Counted from the stretch's first letter, positions 22,827 to 31,487 are shown. The stretch: DNA of 31,620 nucleotides from Gracilibacteraceae bacterium (GCA_031255985.1 JAIRRL010000189.1:1-31620), one strand, 5' to 3'. Notes: generated by a model not told the origin, from the letters alone. Translations and numbers: made by a program.

Positions 22827-24222
22827 TATAGCCGTTATGGGGTTTAGCAACCTCCTGCGCCGCAAGCTGCGCACTTTTCTGACGGTGCTGGGCGTAATCA
22901 TCGGCGCCGCCTCCATCGTCACCATGCTCTCCCTCGGGTTCGGCATGAAGGCCGCTTTGCGCACCCAGCTGGGGGGAACCGGCTCCCTGACCATGATCCA
23001 GGTGAACGAAAGCTATGAATACAGCGAATCATATGGCCGCGGCGGCATGACAGTTACCGCTTCGTCCTCCTCGTCCTCCCGGAACAAGAAACCGGTTTTG
23101 AACGCGGAAGCCCTGAAAGATTTTGCCGCTTTGGAACATGTCGTCGCCGTCTCGCCGGAAATAAACGCTTATTTGCGTTTCGTCTGCGATAAAATGGTGG
23201 GCGACATGACCGTCGTCGGCATAGACTCCTCTCAAATGGAAAATCTTGGTTTCGAGCTGAGCGAGGGCCGTCTGCTGGAACCGGGAGAGGACGGCATAGT
23301 TTTCGGCCATTACGCCCTCTATAGTTTTTTCGATCCCCGGCGGCAGGACTGGGCTAATTACGACGATTCCCAGCCGCCGCCCGTGGATGTGCTTGGCGCG
23401 GGAAAAATATCCATGACCTTTGACAGTTCTTACGGCAACCGCCGCCAGTACAACAGCGGAGAAGCGTCCTCCGGCGGGGGCAGGCCCAAATTTTACAAAA
23501 CGAAAGTCGTCGGCGTTCTCGACTCCAACAACTGGAACTACACCTGGAGCGCTTATATGGATATCAACGCCCTGACCAAGATCATCAAGGACAACGAAAA
23601 AAATCAGGCCAGCGGCCAGCCACAGCCGGGCGGCCAGACAGGCAATCAGCGCGGTAACGGCCGCAACGCCGTGGAAAAATACGACTTGATCCGGGTCAAG
23701 GTGGACGAAGTGGAAAATGTGCTGGCCGTGCAGGACGTCATCAAAAATATGGGCTACCAGCCCTACAGCGACGCTGAATATCTGAACTCAGTGGAAGAAA
23801 CCTACAACATCATTCAGCTGGTGCTGGGCGGCATCGGCGGCGTGTCGCTCCTGGTCGCGGCCATTGGCATCACGAACACGATGATCATGTCCATTTATGA
23901 ACGCACGCGGGAAATAGGCGTGATGAAAGTTCTGGGCGCGGCCATATATGATATTCGCACCCTCTTTTTGCTGGAATCAGCCATCATCGGCTTGCTCGGC
24001 GGCGCGCTCGGCATCGGCTTGAGTTATCTGCTTTCTCATGTGATCAATGTTTTGGCGGCGTCCAGCGGGGATATGGGCGGATTGGAAAAAATATCCATTA
24101 TACCGCCCTGGATCGTGCTGGCCGCACTGGGCGTGAGTTCCCTCGTCGGACTTGTTTCCGGCTATTTACCGGCCCGGCGGGCGATGAGACTGAGCGCTCT
24201 GGACGCCATCCGGGCGGAATAA
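22813..24222 (+). CDS. MacB/FtsX-type ABC transporter permease
   Basis: Permease of 469 residues in the MacB/LolC/FtsX superfamily. An N-terminal helix (about residues 20-42, after FSNLLRRKLRTFLTVLGVIIGAA) is followed by a large periplasmic MacB-like domain (about 45-335) with Ser-rich and Gly/Gln/Asn-rich insertions. Three C-terminal helices of the FtsX domain include TNTMIMSIYERTREIGVMKVLG, the coupling segment that contacts the ATPase, and the ending YLPARRAMRLSALDAIRAE. In this family such permeases drive periplasmic mechanical work rather than classic transport. It overlaps the CARDB gene by 14 nt, so the two products probably act together. No ATP-binding subunit is adjacent: the next gene is convergent. 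Confidence 0.93.
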   Translation: MRLIDIAVMGFSNLLRRKLRTFLTVLGVIIGAASIVTMLSLGFGMKAALRTQLGGTGSLTMIQVNESYEYSESYGRGGMTVTASSSSSSRNKKPVLNAEALKDFAALEHVVAVSPEINAYLRFVCDKMVGDMTVVGIDSSQMENLGFELSEGRLLEPGEDGIVFGHYALYSFFDPRRQDWANYDDSQPPPVDVLGAGKISMTFDSSYGNRRQYNSGEASSGGGRPKFYKTKVVGVLDSNNWNYTWSAYMDINALTKIIKDNEKNQASGQPQPGGQTGNQRGNGRNAVEKYDLIRVKVDEVENVLAVQDVIKNMGYQPYSDAEYLNSVEETYNIIQLVLGGIGGVSLLVAAIGITNTMIMSIYERTREIGVMKVLGAAIYDIRTLFLLESAIIGLLGGALGIGLSYLLSHVINVLAASSGDMGGLEKISIIPPWIVLAALGVSSLVGLVSGYLPARRAMRLSALDAIRAE

Positions 24223-24260
24223 CCGCTTGTTTCCGGTTTTGCTCCGGCAAGGTCAAGTTT

Positions 24261-24827
24261 TCAGGGGGCCAGACCGCGGAAAATCATATCATAAAGAATT
24301 TCAAACTCCGGGCGGCCCGGATGTTTCCGCTCCAGGATCACCTTGGAGAAACAGTACAGGGAAAAACTGCCGAACAGAACCGACGTCGCGGTTTCCACCG
24401 ACAGATTGCTATTGATTTCTCCGCTCGCCATCGCCTGGCGCACGGTGTTTTCCATCATGTCCATCTTATAATCTACAGCCATTGTTTTCCATGATTCAGG
24501 AAAAATATCATACTGCATCATATCTTCCAGCAGCCGGTACTCTCTTTCCAGCACCTCCACATTGAACTCCGCCAGGCGATACATTTTCGCGCGCAAATCA
24601 CAATCCTGACACAGAATTTCCGTCAGGCGCGAGTAATGCTGCATCTCGTCATAGCGGAGCAACTCCCGGAACAATTCCTCCTTGCCGGTGAAATAGCCGT
24701 AAAGCGTACCTTTGCCCATACCGGCTTTATCGGCTATTTCCTGCATAGTCGTTTCGGCGAAGCCCCGGTTATAGAACAACTCACGGGCCGCGTCAAATAT
24801 CATTAGTTTCTTGTCAGCTTTATTCAT
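24261..24827 (-). CDS. TetR/AcrR family repressor of the efflux operon
   Basis: Transcription factor of 188 residues. The N-terminal helix-turn-helix (about residues 10-53) reads FDAARELFYNRGFAETT, then MQEIADKAGMGKGTLYGYF, the standard TetR signature. The C-terminal two thirds form the ligand-binding helices. Its ATG overlaps the RND pump stop by 4 nt (ATGA), making it the last gene of the MFP-RND-TetR operon, so it is made only when the pump is expressed. A 20-bp palindrome between the operon promoter and first gene is the obvious target, which implies negative autoregulation relieved by a pump substrate. Inducer unknown. It is convergent with the permease gene, 38 bp away. Confidence 0.95.
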   Translation of the reverse strand: MNKADKKLMIFDAARELFYNRGFAETTMQEIADKAGMGKGTLYGYFTGKEELFRELLRYDEMQHYSRLTEILCQDCDLRAKMYRLAEFNVEVLEREYRLLEDMMQYDIFPESWKTMAVDYKMDMMENTVRQAMASGEINSNLSVETATSVLFGSFSLYCFSKVILERKHPGRPEFEILYDMIFRGLAP

Positions 24828-27800
24828 ACCTCTTTCTTTCTGAACTTGGCGCCGATATTATCCAAAGTGAGATAAAGCACCGGCACGACGATAAGAGTAA
24901 CCAAGGTGGAAAGCGAAAGGCCGAACACTATCACCAGCGCCAGCGGCTGCGCCATTTCCGCGCCTGAGCCTATGCCCAGGGCCATAGGCAGCATACCGAA
25001 TACGGTGGTAAGCGTCGTCATCAAAATCGGGCGGAGACGGATAGGCCCGGCGCGCAGGATGGCGGTTCTGCTGTCCTCTTTTAAAGCGCGGCGGCGCGTG
25101 TTGACGTAGTCCACAAAAACTATGGCGTTGTTGACTACAATACCGGCCAGCATGATAGTGCCGATCAGTCCCGGCACGCTCAGCGGAATACCGGCGATGA
25201 AAAGACCGAACACGCCGCCCGCCAGGCCCAGCGGCATGGAAAACATGATGATGAAGGGATAAAGCAGCGATTCAAACTGAGAGGCCATGATCATATAGAC
25301 AAGCAGAACGGCGAGAACGAGCATGAGCAGGAGATCGCTGAAAGCGTCGGTCATGGTTTCCGTCATGCCGCCCATCTCAAAGCGGTAGCCGTCCGGCATA
25401 ATATAGGCGTTAAGCGCCGTCTGCACATCGGCGGAGACGGAACCCAGATCGCGGCCGCTGATGCCGGCCGAGACGCTGAGAGTCGTCTCCCGATCCACGC
25501 GGGTGATGCTGATCGGGCCTTGAGTGACCGCGACGTCAGCCACCTGATCCAGGCTGATTTGGCCGGAGGAATCCACCGGCATCTGGCCCAAAGCGGCCAT
25601 GTTGTCCTTATAATAACTGTCCCCCCGGATCACGACCGGGATTTCCGTGCCGCTTATGCGAAATTGGGTGGCAGTAGAGCCGGAGATCACATTGCGGACG
25701 GACTGGCCGATCTGGGCCGCCGTCAGGCCGAACTGGGAGGCGCGGTCGCGGTTGACGGTCACGCTCACCCGCGGCGTCCCGTCCGCAAAGCCGGAAGTGA
25801 CTTCGCGCGTGCCTTCCACCGTTTTGATAATCTCGACAAAATCGTCGGCGATGTCCTTCAACGTGTCGATATCATTGCCGAAAAGCGCCACGTTGAGCGG
25901 CGAGCCTGAACCCATGCTGAACGAGGTCATGGAACTGACGCTTATCTCCGCTCCGGCCGTGTCCCGCACCAGAGCGCGGATTTGCTCCATGATCTCCTTG
26001 GCCGGCCGCTCGCGTTCCAAAAGCGGCGCCAGCTCGATATAGAGCGTCCCCTGGTTCTCGCCGCCCGATAACGCGTCCGTAGCGCCGGCTTCAATGTAGA
26101 CGCGGCTGATTTCCGGAATAACGCGCACCTTGGCCTCCAACTCATCCATGATGACGACCGCGTCCCGCACTTTGGCCCCCTGGGGCAAATTCGCCTGCAC
26201 CAAAATGTAACCCTCGTCCGTCTCCGGGAAAAACTCCTGGCCGACGGCGAACACGGAAGCGAAACAGAGGACAAAAGCGACGGTAGAAGTGACAATCACG
26301 GTTTTGCGCCGCCGGATCGCCCAAGCCAGCATATCGCCGTAACCGCGGTTCAGGGCGGCGAAAGCGCGGTCAAAAGCGTCATAAACCCGGATCAGCGGGC
26401 GAAAACGGCGCTTGGTCTCGATATCTTCCGTCAGCCCCATCTGCTTTTGAATCATCAGGCCGAACTCGTCCACCTCATGCCGGCGGACGGACACTTTCAG
26501 CAATTTGGAACAAAGCATGGGCACCAGCGTGATGGCGACTACAAGGGAAGCCAGCAAGGAAAAGCTGACTGTTATGGCCAATTGCTCAAAGAGCATGGCG
26601 GCGATTCCTTCCGCGAAGAAGATCGGCACAAAGACGGCGACAGTGGTCAGCGTGGAAGCGATCAGAGCCATGCTCACTTCCCCCGAACCTTTGACGGAAG
26701 CGTCAATACGGGAATGGCCGTCCTGACGGTATCTGTAAATATTTTCCAGCACAACGATGGAATTGTCCACCAGCATCCCGATCCCAAGGCCAAGTCCGCC
26801 TACAGTCATGATGTTCAAGGTGATGTCCGTGAAATAAAGCAGGCAGAAAGTGGCGATGATGGAGATGGGGATACTGATGCCGACGATCAAAGTCGTGCGG
26901 ATATTGCGCAGGAAGATATAGAGGACGACGACGGCGAGCAGGGCGCCTTGCAGGGCGCTGGCGGCCACCTGATTCAGCGATTGTTTAATGTAGTCGGCGC
27001 TGTCGTAGAGAACTCTGATTTCGCCTTTTGGCAGATTTCTCCTTATTTCCGTCAGTTCTTTCTGGATGGCGTTGGAAACGGCGACGGTGTTGGAACCCGT
27101 TTGTTTGGTGATCACCATATCGATGCTCAAATTGCCGTCCACCTTGGAAATCGCGACCGGATCCTCCATTATCATCTCGACCTGAGCCAGATCCCGCAGG
27201 CGCGGCCGGGCGCCGGTCGGCAGCGGAATGACCATGTCGGCGATCTGTTCCACGGTTTTGAACTGACCGTTGGTCGTCACCGTCAGTTCCTGATTGCCGC
27301 GCAGCACGTTGCCGGCCGGGATATCCATATTTTCCGCCCGGATAATGCCTGAAACATAATCGGGAGAAACTCCGTAACCCCGCAATTTTTCCGAGTCGAG
27401 CCGGATTTCGACCATATTGCTCACACTGCCGAAAATCTCGACGGAAGCCACTCCGGTCACGCTTTCCAACTGCGGCTGCACGGAGTCTTCCACCAGGGCC
27501 TGAATCTCGGTTTGGGTCATGTTTTCCGTGGAGAGAGAGAGCATCATCATCGGCATGGCGTTGAGATCAATTTTGATGACCATGGGGCTGGACGCGTCTT
27601 CCGGCAAAAGGGCGGAGAGGGTTTCCACGCTGTTGCGCGCGTCGGCGACGGCTTTGTCCAGGTCGGTTTCAAACTCAAACTGCATGACGACGATGGACAC
27701 GCCTTCCATAGACATGGACTGCATCGTCTCAATGCGCGGCACCGTGCCGATCGCGTCCTCTATGGGCCGGGTGATAAGCGTTTCTATTTCCTGGGGGCCG

Positions 27801-27961
27801 ACGCCGTTGTAAGTAGTCATGATGATGGCGATGGGAATTTCGAGGTTCGGGATGAGGTCAAGCGGAATCCCGGTCAAGGAGACGAAGCCCAGTAAAACCA
27901 CGATCAAAAATATCATGATTACGGACACGGGCCGCCGCACCGCTATTTCAGAAAATTTCAC
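24824..27961 (-). CDS. RND family efflux pump, HAE1 type (AcrB/SwrC-like)
   Basis: Inner-membrane proton-driven exporter of 1045 residues with the complete RND layout: TM1 (about 10-30), a large periplasmic loop, TM2-7, a second loop and TM8-12. Typical stretches include FSEIAVRRPVSVIMIF at the start, GVGPQEIETLITRPIE in loop 1, and GGLGLGIGMLVDNSIVVLENIYR in TM4, where the proton-relay pair reads DN rather than the DD of AcrB; DN is common in related pumps. The second half has PETDEGYILVQANLP and SMPLGLAGG. It lies between the fusion protein and TetR genes with 4-nt overlaps on both sides. No outer-membrane channel gene is present here. Substrates are probably amphiphilic drugs, bile salts or surfactants, but this is inferred only from the family. 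Confidence 0.97.
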   Translation of the reverse strand: MKFSEIAVRRPVSVIMIFLIVVLLGFVSLTGIPLDLIPNLEIPIAIIMTTYNGVGPQEIETLITRPIEDAIGTVPRIETMQSMSMEGVSIVVMQFEFETDLDKAVADARNSVETLSALLPEDASSPMVIKIDLNAMPMMMLSLSTENMTQTEIQALVEDSVQPQLESVTGVASVEIFGSVSNMVEIRLDSEKLRGYGVSPDYVSGIIRAENMDIPAGNVLRGNQELTVTTNGQFKTVEQIADMVIPLPTGARPRLRDLAQVEMIMEDPVAISKVDGNLSIDMVITKQTGSNTVAVSNAIQKELTEIRRNLPKGEIRVLYDSADYIKQSLNQVAASALQGALLAVVVLYIFLRNIRTTLIVGISIPISIIATFCLLYFTDITLNIMTVGGLGLGIGMLVDNSIVVLENIYRYRQDGHSRIDASVKGSGEVSMALIASTLTTVAVFVPIFFAEGIAAMLFEQLAITVSFSLLASLVVAITLVPMLCSKLLKVSVRRHEVDEFGLMIQKQMGLTEDIETKRRFRPLIRVYDAFDRAFAALNRGYGDMLAWAIRRRKTVIVTSTVAFVLCFASVFAVGQEFFPETDEGYILVQANLPQGAKVRDAVVIMDELEAKVRVIPEISRVYIEAGATDALSGGENQGTLYIELAPLLERERPAKEIMEQIRALVRDTAGAEISVSSMTSFSMGSGSPLNVALFGNDIDTLKDIADDFVEIIKTVEGTREVTSGFADGTPRVSVTVNRDRASQFGLTAAQIGQSVRNVISGSTATQFRISGTEIPVVIRGDSYYKDNMAALGQMPVDSSGQISLDQVADVAVTQGPISITRVDRETTLSVSAGISGRDLGSVSADVQTALNAYIMPDGYRFEMGGMTETMTDAFSDLLLMLVLAVLLVYMIMASQFESLLYPFIIMFSMPLGLAGGVFGLFIAGIPLSVPGLIGTIMLAGIVVNNAIVFVDYVNTRRRALKEDSRTAILRAGPIRLRPILMTTLTTVFGMLPMALGIGSGAEMAQPLALVIVFGLSLSTLVTLIVVPVLYLTLDNIGAKFRKKEV

Positions 27962-29199
27962 GCGCGTCCTCCTTCCGGATCGGAGTCCGCCGCGCCATCC
28001 GCGTCGGAGTCTGCCGCGCCGTCCGCGGCCGGAGCGAGCGCCGCGCTGTCCGCGGCCGGAGCAAAGGGCGCGCCGTCCAGCTCGATGATTTTCACCTCCG
28101 TGCCGTCGTTAATGAAACCCACGCCGCGGGTGACGAATATGTCGCCCACGCTCAAACCGCTGACGATCTCAACTCGGTCGCCGTCCTCCAGGCCCGTCGT
28201 CACCGGGGTTTCCACCGCGGCGCCGTCCGCGACGGTATAGACCACGTCGCGCCCGCCCCGGAAAACAACAGCGTCCAGGGGGATGACGACGATATTTTCT
28301 TTCGTCAGAGTTGTGATTTCCATCTTAGCGAACATGCCGGGCTTAATCAGCTGCTCCCGGTTGTCCAGATATACTTTCAGGGAAAACTGGCCGGTCATGG
28401 CGTCCGCCGCCAGGCTCAAGTCCTCCACCAGGCCCTCAAACGTCTCGCTGGCCGCCGCCGGCACCTCCACCGCCACCTTCTGGCCGTTATGCACCACATT
28501 GACGAATTTTTCGCTGATCGCCGCCTGGACGTATATCCGATCCAGCGCCGTTACGACCGCGGCCGGGCCGCTGGCCATATTGCCCTCGCTTACGCTCAGG
28601 GCAGTGACCACGCCGGCGATCGGCGAGCGCAGATCCATATCGTTCATGGTTTTTTCCGCCGCGCTCAGGCCGGCGCGGGCCTGGGCCAACTGGGCCTCAA
28701 GCGCCAGAACCGACGAGTCGGAGGCGGCGATTTCTATTTGTTCCAGGTCGGAGCGCGACAGGGCGCCGGCCGCGAATAATTCGCGCGAACGCTCCAATTG
28801 CAGTTTGGCGTTCTCAATTTTTTCCATAGTGGCGGTGAAATTGGCTTCCGCCGCCATATAGCCGGCCTGAGCCTGATCGTAGGACGCCTGTACCAGAGAT
28901 TTGTCCAGCGAAATCAAGACCTGATCCGCCGCGACGCGATCGCCGATTTTGACGGCGACGTTACGCACTATGCCCGGCGTGGTCGGAATCACAGTCACGG
29001 AATTGTCCGCCTGCGCCTTGCCGCTGAGTTGGACGGAGACTTCCATGCCGGCGAGAGAGGCCGTCGCCGCGTTGACGGCTGTGTAACCGGTCTCCGCCGC
29101 CACCGGCGGATTGCTGAACTGAACAAAGAGCCGCCAGGCGACGATAGCAATGGCTAACACCGCAATAACTCCGAGGATTACTTTTGCTTTTTTACTCAT
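27958..29199 (-). CDS. RND efflux membrane-fusion (periplasmic adaptor) protein
   Basis: HlyD/AcrA-family adaptor of 413 residues. It has an N-terminal membrane anchor (about residues 6-26; no lipobox cysteine), a first lipoyl half (PGIVRNVAVKIGDRVAADQVLISLD), a coiled-coil hairpin (about 105-180, Ala/Glu/Leu-rich), a second lipoyl half (DLRSPIAGVVTALSVSEG), a beta-barrel domain and a membrane-proximal domain (IPLDAVVFRGG). The tail (about 375-413) is a low-complexity Ala/Asp run made of short internal duplications (GAADSD units), with no known function. ATG 29199 follows GGAGG. It is the first gene of the operon, and its stop overlaps the RND start by 4 nt. A TetR-type operator and a strong promoter lie upstream. 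Confidence 0.96.
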   Translation of the reverse strand: MSKKAKVILGVIAVLAIAIVAWRLFVQFSNPPVAAETGYTAVNAATASLAGMEVSVQLSGKAQADNSVTVIPTTPGIVRNVAVKIGDRVAADQVLISLDKSLVQASYDQAQAGYMAAEANFTATMEKIENAKLQLERSRELFAAGALSRSDLEQIEIAASDSSVLALEAQLAQARAGLSAAEKTMNDMDLRSPIAGVVTALSVSEGNMASGPAAVVTALDRIYVQAAISEKFVNVVHNGQKVAVEVPAAASETFEGLVEDLSLAADAMTGQFSLKVYLDNREQLIKPGMFAKMEITTLTKENIVVIPLDAVVFRGGRDVVYTVADGAAVETPVTTGLEDGDRVEIVSGLSVGDIFVTRGVGFINDGTEVKIIELDGAPFAPAADSAALAPAADGAADSDADGAADSDPEGGRA

Positions 29200-29244
29200 C
29201 TTTTCCTCCGCGTGGCGCTACCGCCGCGTCAACTCATTTCGTTT

Positions 29245-29264
29245 CCGACCGACCGGTCAGTCGG
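29245..29264. promoter_or_regulatory. TetR-type operator of the efflux operon
   Basis: The 20-bp sequence CCGACCGACCGGTCAGTCGG is a palindrome centred on ACCGGT with one mismatched pair. It lies 45 bp before the fusion-protein ATG and roughly at +6 to +25 relative to the predicted transcription start, so a bound repressor would block initiation or early elongation. Similar ACCGACCGGTCGGT cores are typical of TetR-family operators at efflux genes. Confidence 0.85.
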
Positions 29265-29276
29265 TTTTCCCTGAAT

Positions 29277-29305
29277 ATTCTACCCCCTTTACCAAGGTAT
29301 GTCAA
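29277..29305 (-). promoter_or_regulatory. Promoter of the MFP-RND-TetR operon
   Basis: Minus-strand perfect TTGACA (29305-29300), a 17-bp spacer and TAGAAT (29282-29277). It is close to consensus, as expected for an operon controlled by repression. The operator lies 12 bp downstream of the -10 box. Confidence 0.85.
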
Positions 29306-29380
29306 TATAATAATCATTAAAACCAGATTAAAATTAGCGGTGTCGCGGTCTTCCCCGCGGAAACCGGGACTTTCGGCTTA

Positions 29381-29413
29381 TGTAGAGGAACCGCCGCGAG
29401 CGGCGGCCCTACA
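29381..29413. repeat. GC-rich palindromic element
   Basis: TGTAG (29381-29385) and CTACA (29409-29413) enclose the inverted pair CCGCCGC (29391-29397) and GCGGCGG (29400-29406). Outer CCCCGC (29353-29358) and GCGGGG (29415-29420) could extend the fold. The form resembles short palindromic intergenic repeats of the GTAGGGGC...GCCCCTAC kind. It begins 11 bp after the acetyltransferase stop and might end that transcript, but no T run follows. The rest of the 224-bp gap holds the efflux promoter and operator. Confidence 0.55.
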
Positions 29414-29423
29414 AGCGGGGATT

Positions 29424-30209
29424 TTATCTGTGCAGGTGGATGGCGGTGTATTCTCCTATACATTCATAGCCCAATTTAAGGGCCATCTTCTTCGATATCG
29501 CGTTGGCCGCGTCCCAATGCGGCCGCATTTTGCGGTTCAGGCACTCCAGCACCGTCGCCGCCGCGCAGGGCAGGGCAAGCCCTTTTCTTCGGAAATCTTC
29601 GCGCGTCGCCACTTTGATTTCCGCTCCCTTGTCATAAACCGTCATGGTAGAGGAACCGGAAACCAATCGGCCCTGATAAATCGCGGCAAAACCGAACCCG
29701 CGGTTTAAATAGTCTCTTCCCGACGCAAAAACTTCGCAGAATTCGCTTGACCATTCCTCCGCCATCGCCGCCCGGTAAACGGCCAGATCAAAAGGACGCA
29801 GGGTAAAATCCCGAGACAAGGAAGCCCGGTAAGCCTGAAGCCGCGCAATATCAAAATCGTAATCTTTTTGGGCAATGTGAAACCTTTGCGCCGCGACGGG
29901 GTTATTTTTCTTTTGCCGCAGCAAGGCGGCGCCCCAGCCGGGATTGTCTTGGGCGAAAATCGCGATGCTGCTCTCCGCCCAGGCAACGTCGAAAAAGTGT
30001 TCAGTCAGATAATCCGCCTCCGGCGAATTGCTGTCTCCGCCCCAGAAACTGTATTTGCCGCTTATGACGACGACGGCGTTGATTTCATTTGCCGAGCGCG
30101 TGAAGGCATCGCCCATATAGCCCTGGAGATAGGACAGCACCATCGAATCGCCGACGCCGCGCAGTAGCGGGGCAAGGCGGGATCGATCCTCGTTCTCATA
30201 TTTTATCAT
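29424..30209 (-). CDS. GNAT family acetyltransferase
   Basis: Predicted acetyl-CoA-dependent N-acetyltransferase of 261 residues, of the two-part type in which a divergent N-terminal domain (about 1-130) precedes a C-terminal GNAT fold. The acetyl-CoA-binding motif A is seen at about residues 205-222 as EIKVATREDFRRKGLALPCA, followed by a helix and the C-terminal NAISKKMALKLGYECIGEYTA, where the family usually has N..S...A.KLG. This resembles the GNAT_acetyltran family of uncharacterised Firmicutes enzymes. The substrate is unknown. The ATG at 30209 follows GGAG at about 11 nt. It lies 44 bp downstream of the glycosyltransferase on the same strand and may share its transcript. Confidence 0.85.
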   Translation of the reverse strand: MIKYENEDRSRLAPLLRGVGDSMVLSYLQGYMGDAFTRSANEINAVVVISGKYSFWGGDSNSPEADYLTEHFFDVAWAESSIAIFAQDNPGWGAALLRQKKNNPVAAQRFHIAQKDYDFDIARLQAYRASLSRDFTLRPFDLAVYRAAMAEEWSSEFCEVFASGRDYLNRGFGFAAIYQGRLVSGSSTMTVYDKGAEIKVATREDFRRKGLALPCAAATVLECLNRKMRPHWDAANAISKKMALKLGYECIGEYTAIHLHR

Positions 30210-30253
30210 TTTCCAGTCGCTCCGTTCTTTGTTGACGCGATATGCTCGCGTTT

Positions 30254-31378
30254 TTATTTATTTTGAGTAAAGGTCAGTATCCGTTCGTAAAAATGATACG
30301 TGGCGGCGGCCATTTTGTCCAAAGTGAAATATTTCGCCCGCTCCGCCGCTTTCCGCGTCTGCCGCTTGCACAGTTCGGGATCGTCCAAAAGGACGGAACA
30401 GGCGGCGGCAAAAGAAAGGCTGTCTCCGGGCGGCGTCAGGATCGCTTCCTGCCGGGGAAACAGCTCCGGGACGCCGCCCGCGCGGGTCGCGACGATCGGC
30501 ACCATTGCCTGGGCCGCCTCCAGCAGCACCAGCCCCATCCCCTCTTTCAAAGAAGGGAGGGCGAAAAGATCCATAGCCGGCAGAGCCTGCCAGGCGTCAG
30601 GCAAATAGCCCGGCAAAGTGTAGACCAGGCCGGAAGCGGCCAGTTCGCTCTGCAGCATATTGTGCAAGGGGCCTTCCCCGATGATCAGCAAATGGATTTT
30701 CTTGCCGGCCCGCTGCAAGGATAAAGCGGCCTCGATCAAGGTGGATTGGGACTTGACGGGATGGAGACGCCCGATAGAGCCCAGCGCGACCGCGTCGTCG
30801 TCAATCTGCCAGAGTTCGCGGTAACGGCGGCGCAGAGCGGCGGCGCCGGAAAAATCAATGGTCGGAATCCCGTTGTAAATAACAGTCAGCGGCAGCGGTT
30901 TTTGCAGACGCGGCAGCGTCGATTCGTACAGGCTGCGGGAAACGGTGATCAGGCCGGCGGAACGGGAAATGGTGCGGTCGTCGACAAAAAGAGCCAGGCG
31001 GCCTTTGATCTTGGATGTATAATCGTGGCGGACGTCGCTGTGAATAGTCGATATGCAAGGGATATTCAGGCGTTCAGCCGCCAGACGGCCAAGCAGATTG
31101 CCGCGGGCGCCGTGGCTGTGGATCAGGTCAATTCCCTCCCGCCGGCAGAAAGCGACAATCCGGGAGATAGGACGCAAGTCCATGAAAAACGCCATCGGAT
31201 ACACCAGCGCCGGGTGGCCGGCGGCGGCGGCCCGGACGGCCAGCGGCGAGTTTTTGGCCAGGCAGATCAAATAGGGAGAAACTTGCGCCCGGTCAAAGGA
31301 TTCAAATAAGCGCAAGATATGCAGTTCCGCCCCCCCGATTTCACCGCCGCCGATTAAATGTAAAACTCTGTAAGACAT
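30254..31378 (-). CDS. Family 4 glycosyltransferase
   Basis: GT-B-fold glycosyltransferase of 374 residues, likely acting on cell-surface polysaccharide or a glycolipid. The N-terminal domain starts YRVLHLIGGGEIGGAELHIL, with the glycine loop that binds the sugar nucleotide, and contains DLIHSHGARGNLLGRLAA. The C-terminal Rossmann domain has IGRLHPVKSQSTLIEA, LLIIGEGPLHNMLQSEL and the EX7E retaining motif in KEGMGLVLLEAAQA (about residues 278-290), followed by GGVPEL. The ATG follows GGAG at 5 nt. Seven 11-bp direct repeats lie 33 bp upstream in its leader or promoter region, shared with the divergent gene at the right edge. The acceptor and donor sugars cannot be deduced. Confidence 0.94.
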   Translation of the reverse strand: MSYRVLHLIGGGEIGGAELHILRLFESFDRAQVSPYLICLAKNSPLAVRAAAAGHPALVYPMAFFMDLRPISRIVAFCRREGIDLIHSHGARGNLLGRLAAERLNIPCISTIHSDVRHDYTSKIKGRLALFVDDRTISRSAGLITVSRSLYESTLPRLQKPLPLTVIYNGIPTIDFSGAAALRRRYRELWQIDDDAVALGSIGRLHPVKSQSTLIEAALSLQRAGKKIHLLIIGEGPLHNMLQSELAASGLVYTLPGYLPDAWQALPAMDLFALPSLKEGMGLVLLEAAQAMVPIVATRAGGVPELFPRQEAILTPPGDSLSFAAACSVLLDDPELCKRQTRKAAERAKYFTLDKMAAATYHFYERILTFTQNK

Positions 31379-31410
31379 ACCCGCTCCTTCGCGTCTTTAT
31401 TACAAAGATG

Positions 31411-31487
31411 ATATTCCTACGATATTCCTACAATGTTCTTACTTAATTCCCGCTAATTTCCCGGTAAATTCCTGTGTTATTCCTACC
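31411..31487. repeat. Seven tandem 11-bp direct repeats in a divergent promoter region
   Basis: Seven consecutive 11-bp units starting at 31411, 31422, 31433, 31444, 31455, 31466 and 31477. Units 1 and 2 are ATATTCCTAC plus one base; unit 7 is TTATTCCTACC. TTC at unit positions 4-6 or 5-6 is kept in every copy, and CCTAC or close variants follow. Units 4 and 5 have CCCG in place of CCTA. An 11-bp period is one helical turn, so all cores face the same side of the DNA. The array ends where the -35 box of the plus-strand promoter begins. Confidence 0.85.

Noticed and set aside
24223..24260. Intrinsic terminator between the permease and TetR genes
   Set aside because: Only a 5-bp AACCG/CGGTT stem with a weak T run was found, too little to support.
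31411..31487. CRISPR-like or iteron origin array
   Set aside because: The units are only 11 bp, have no spacers, and lie between two divergent genes with no replication gene nearby; a promoter-linked regulator array fits better.
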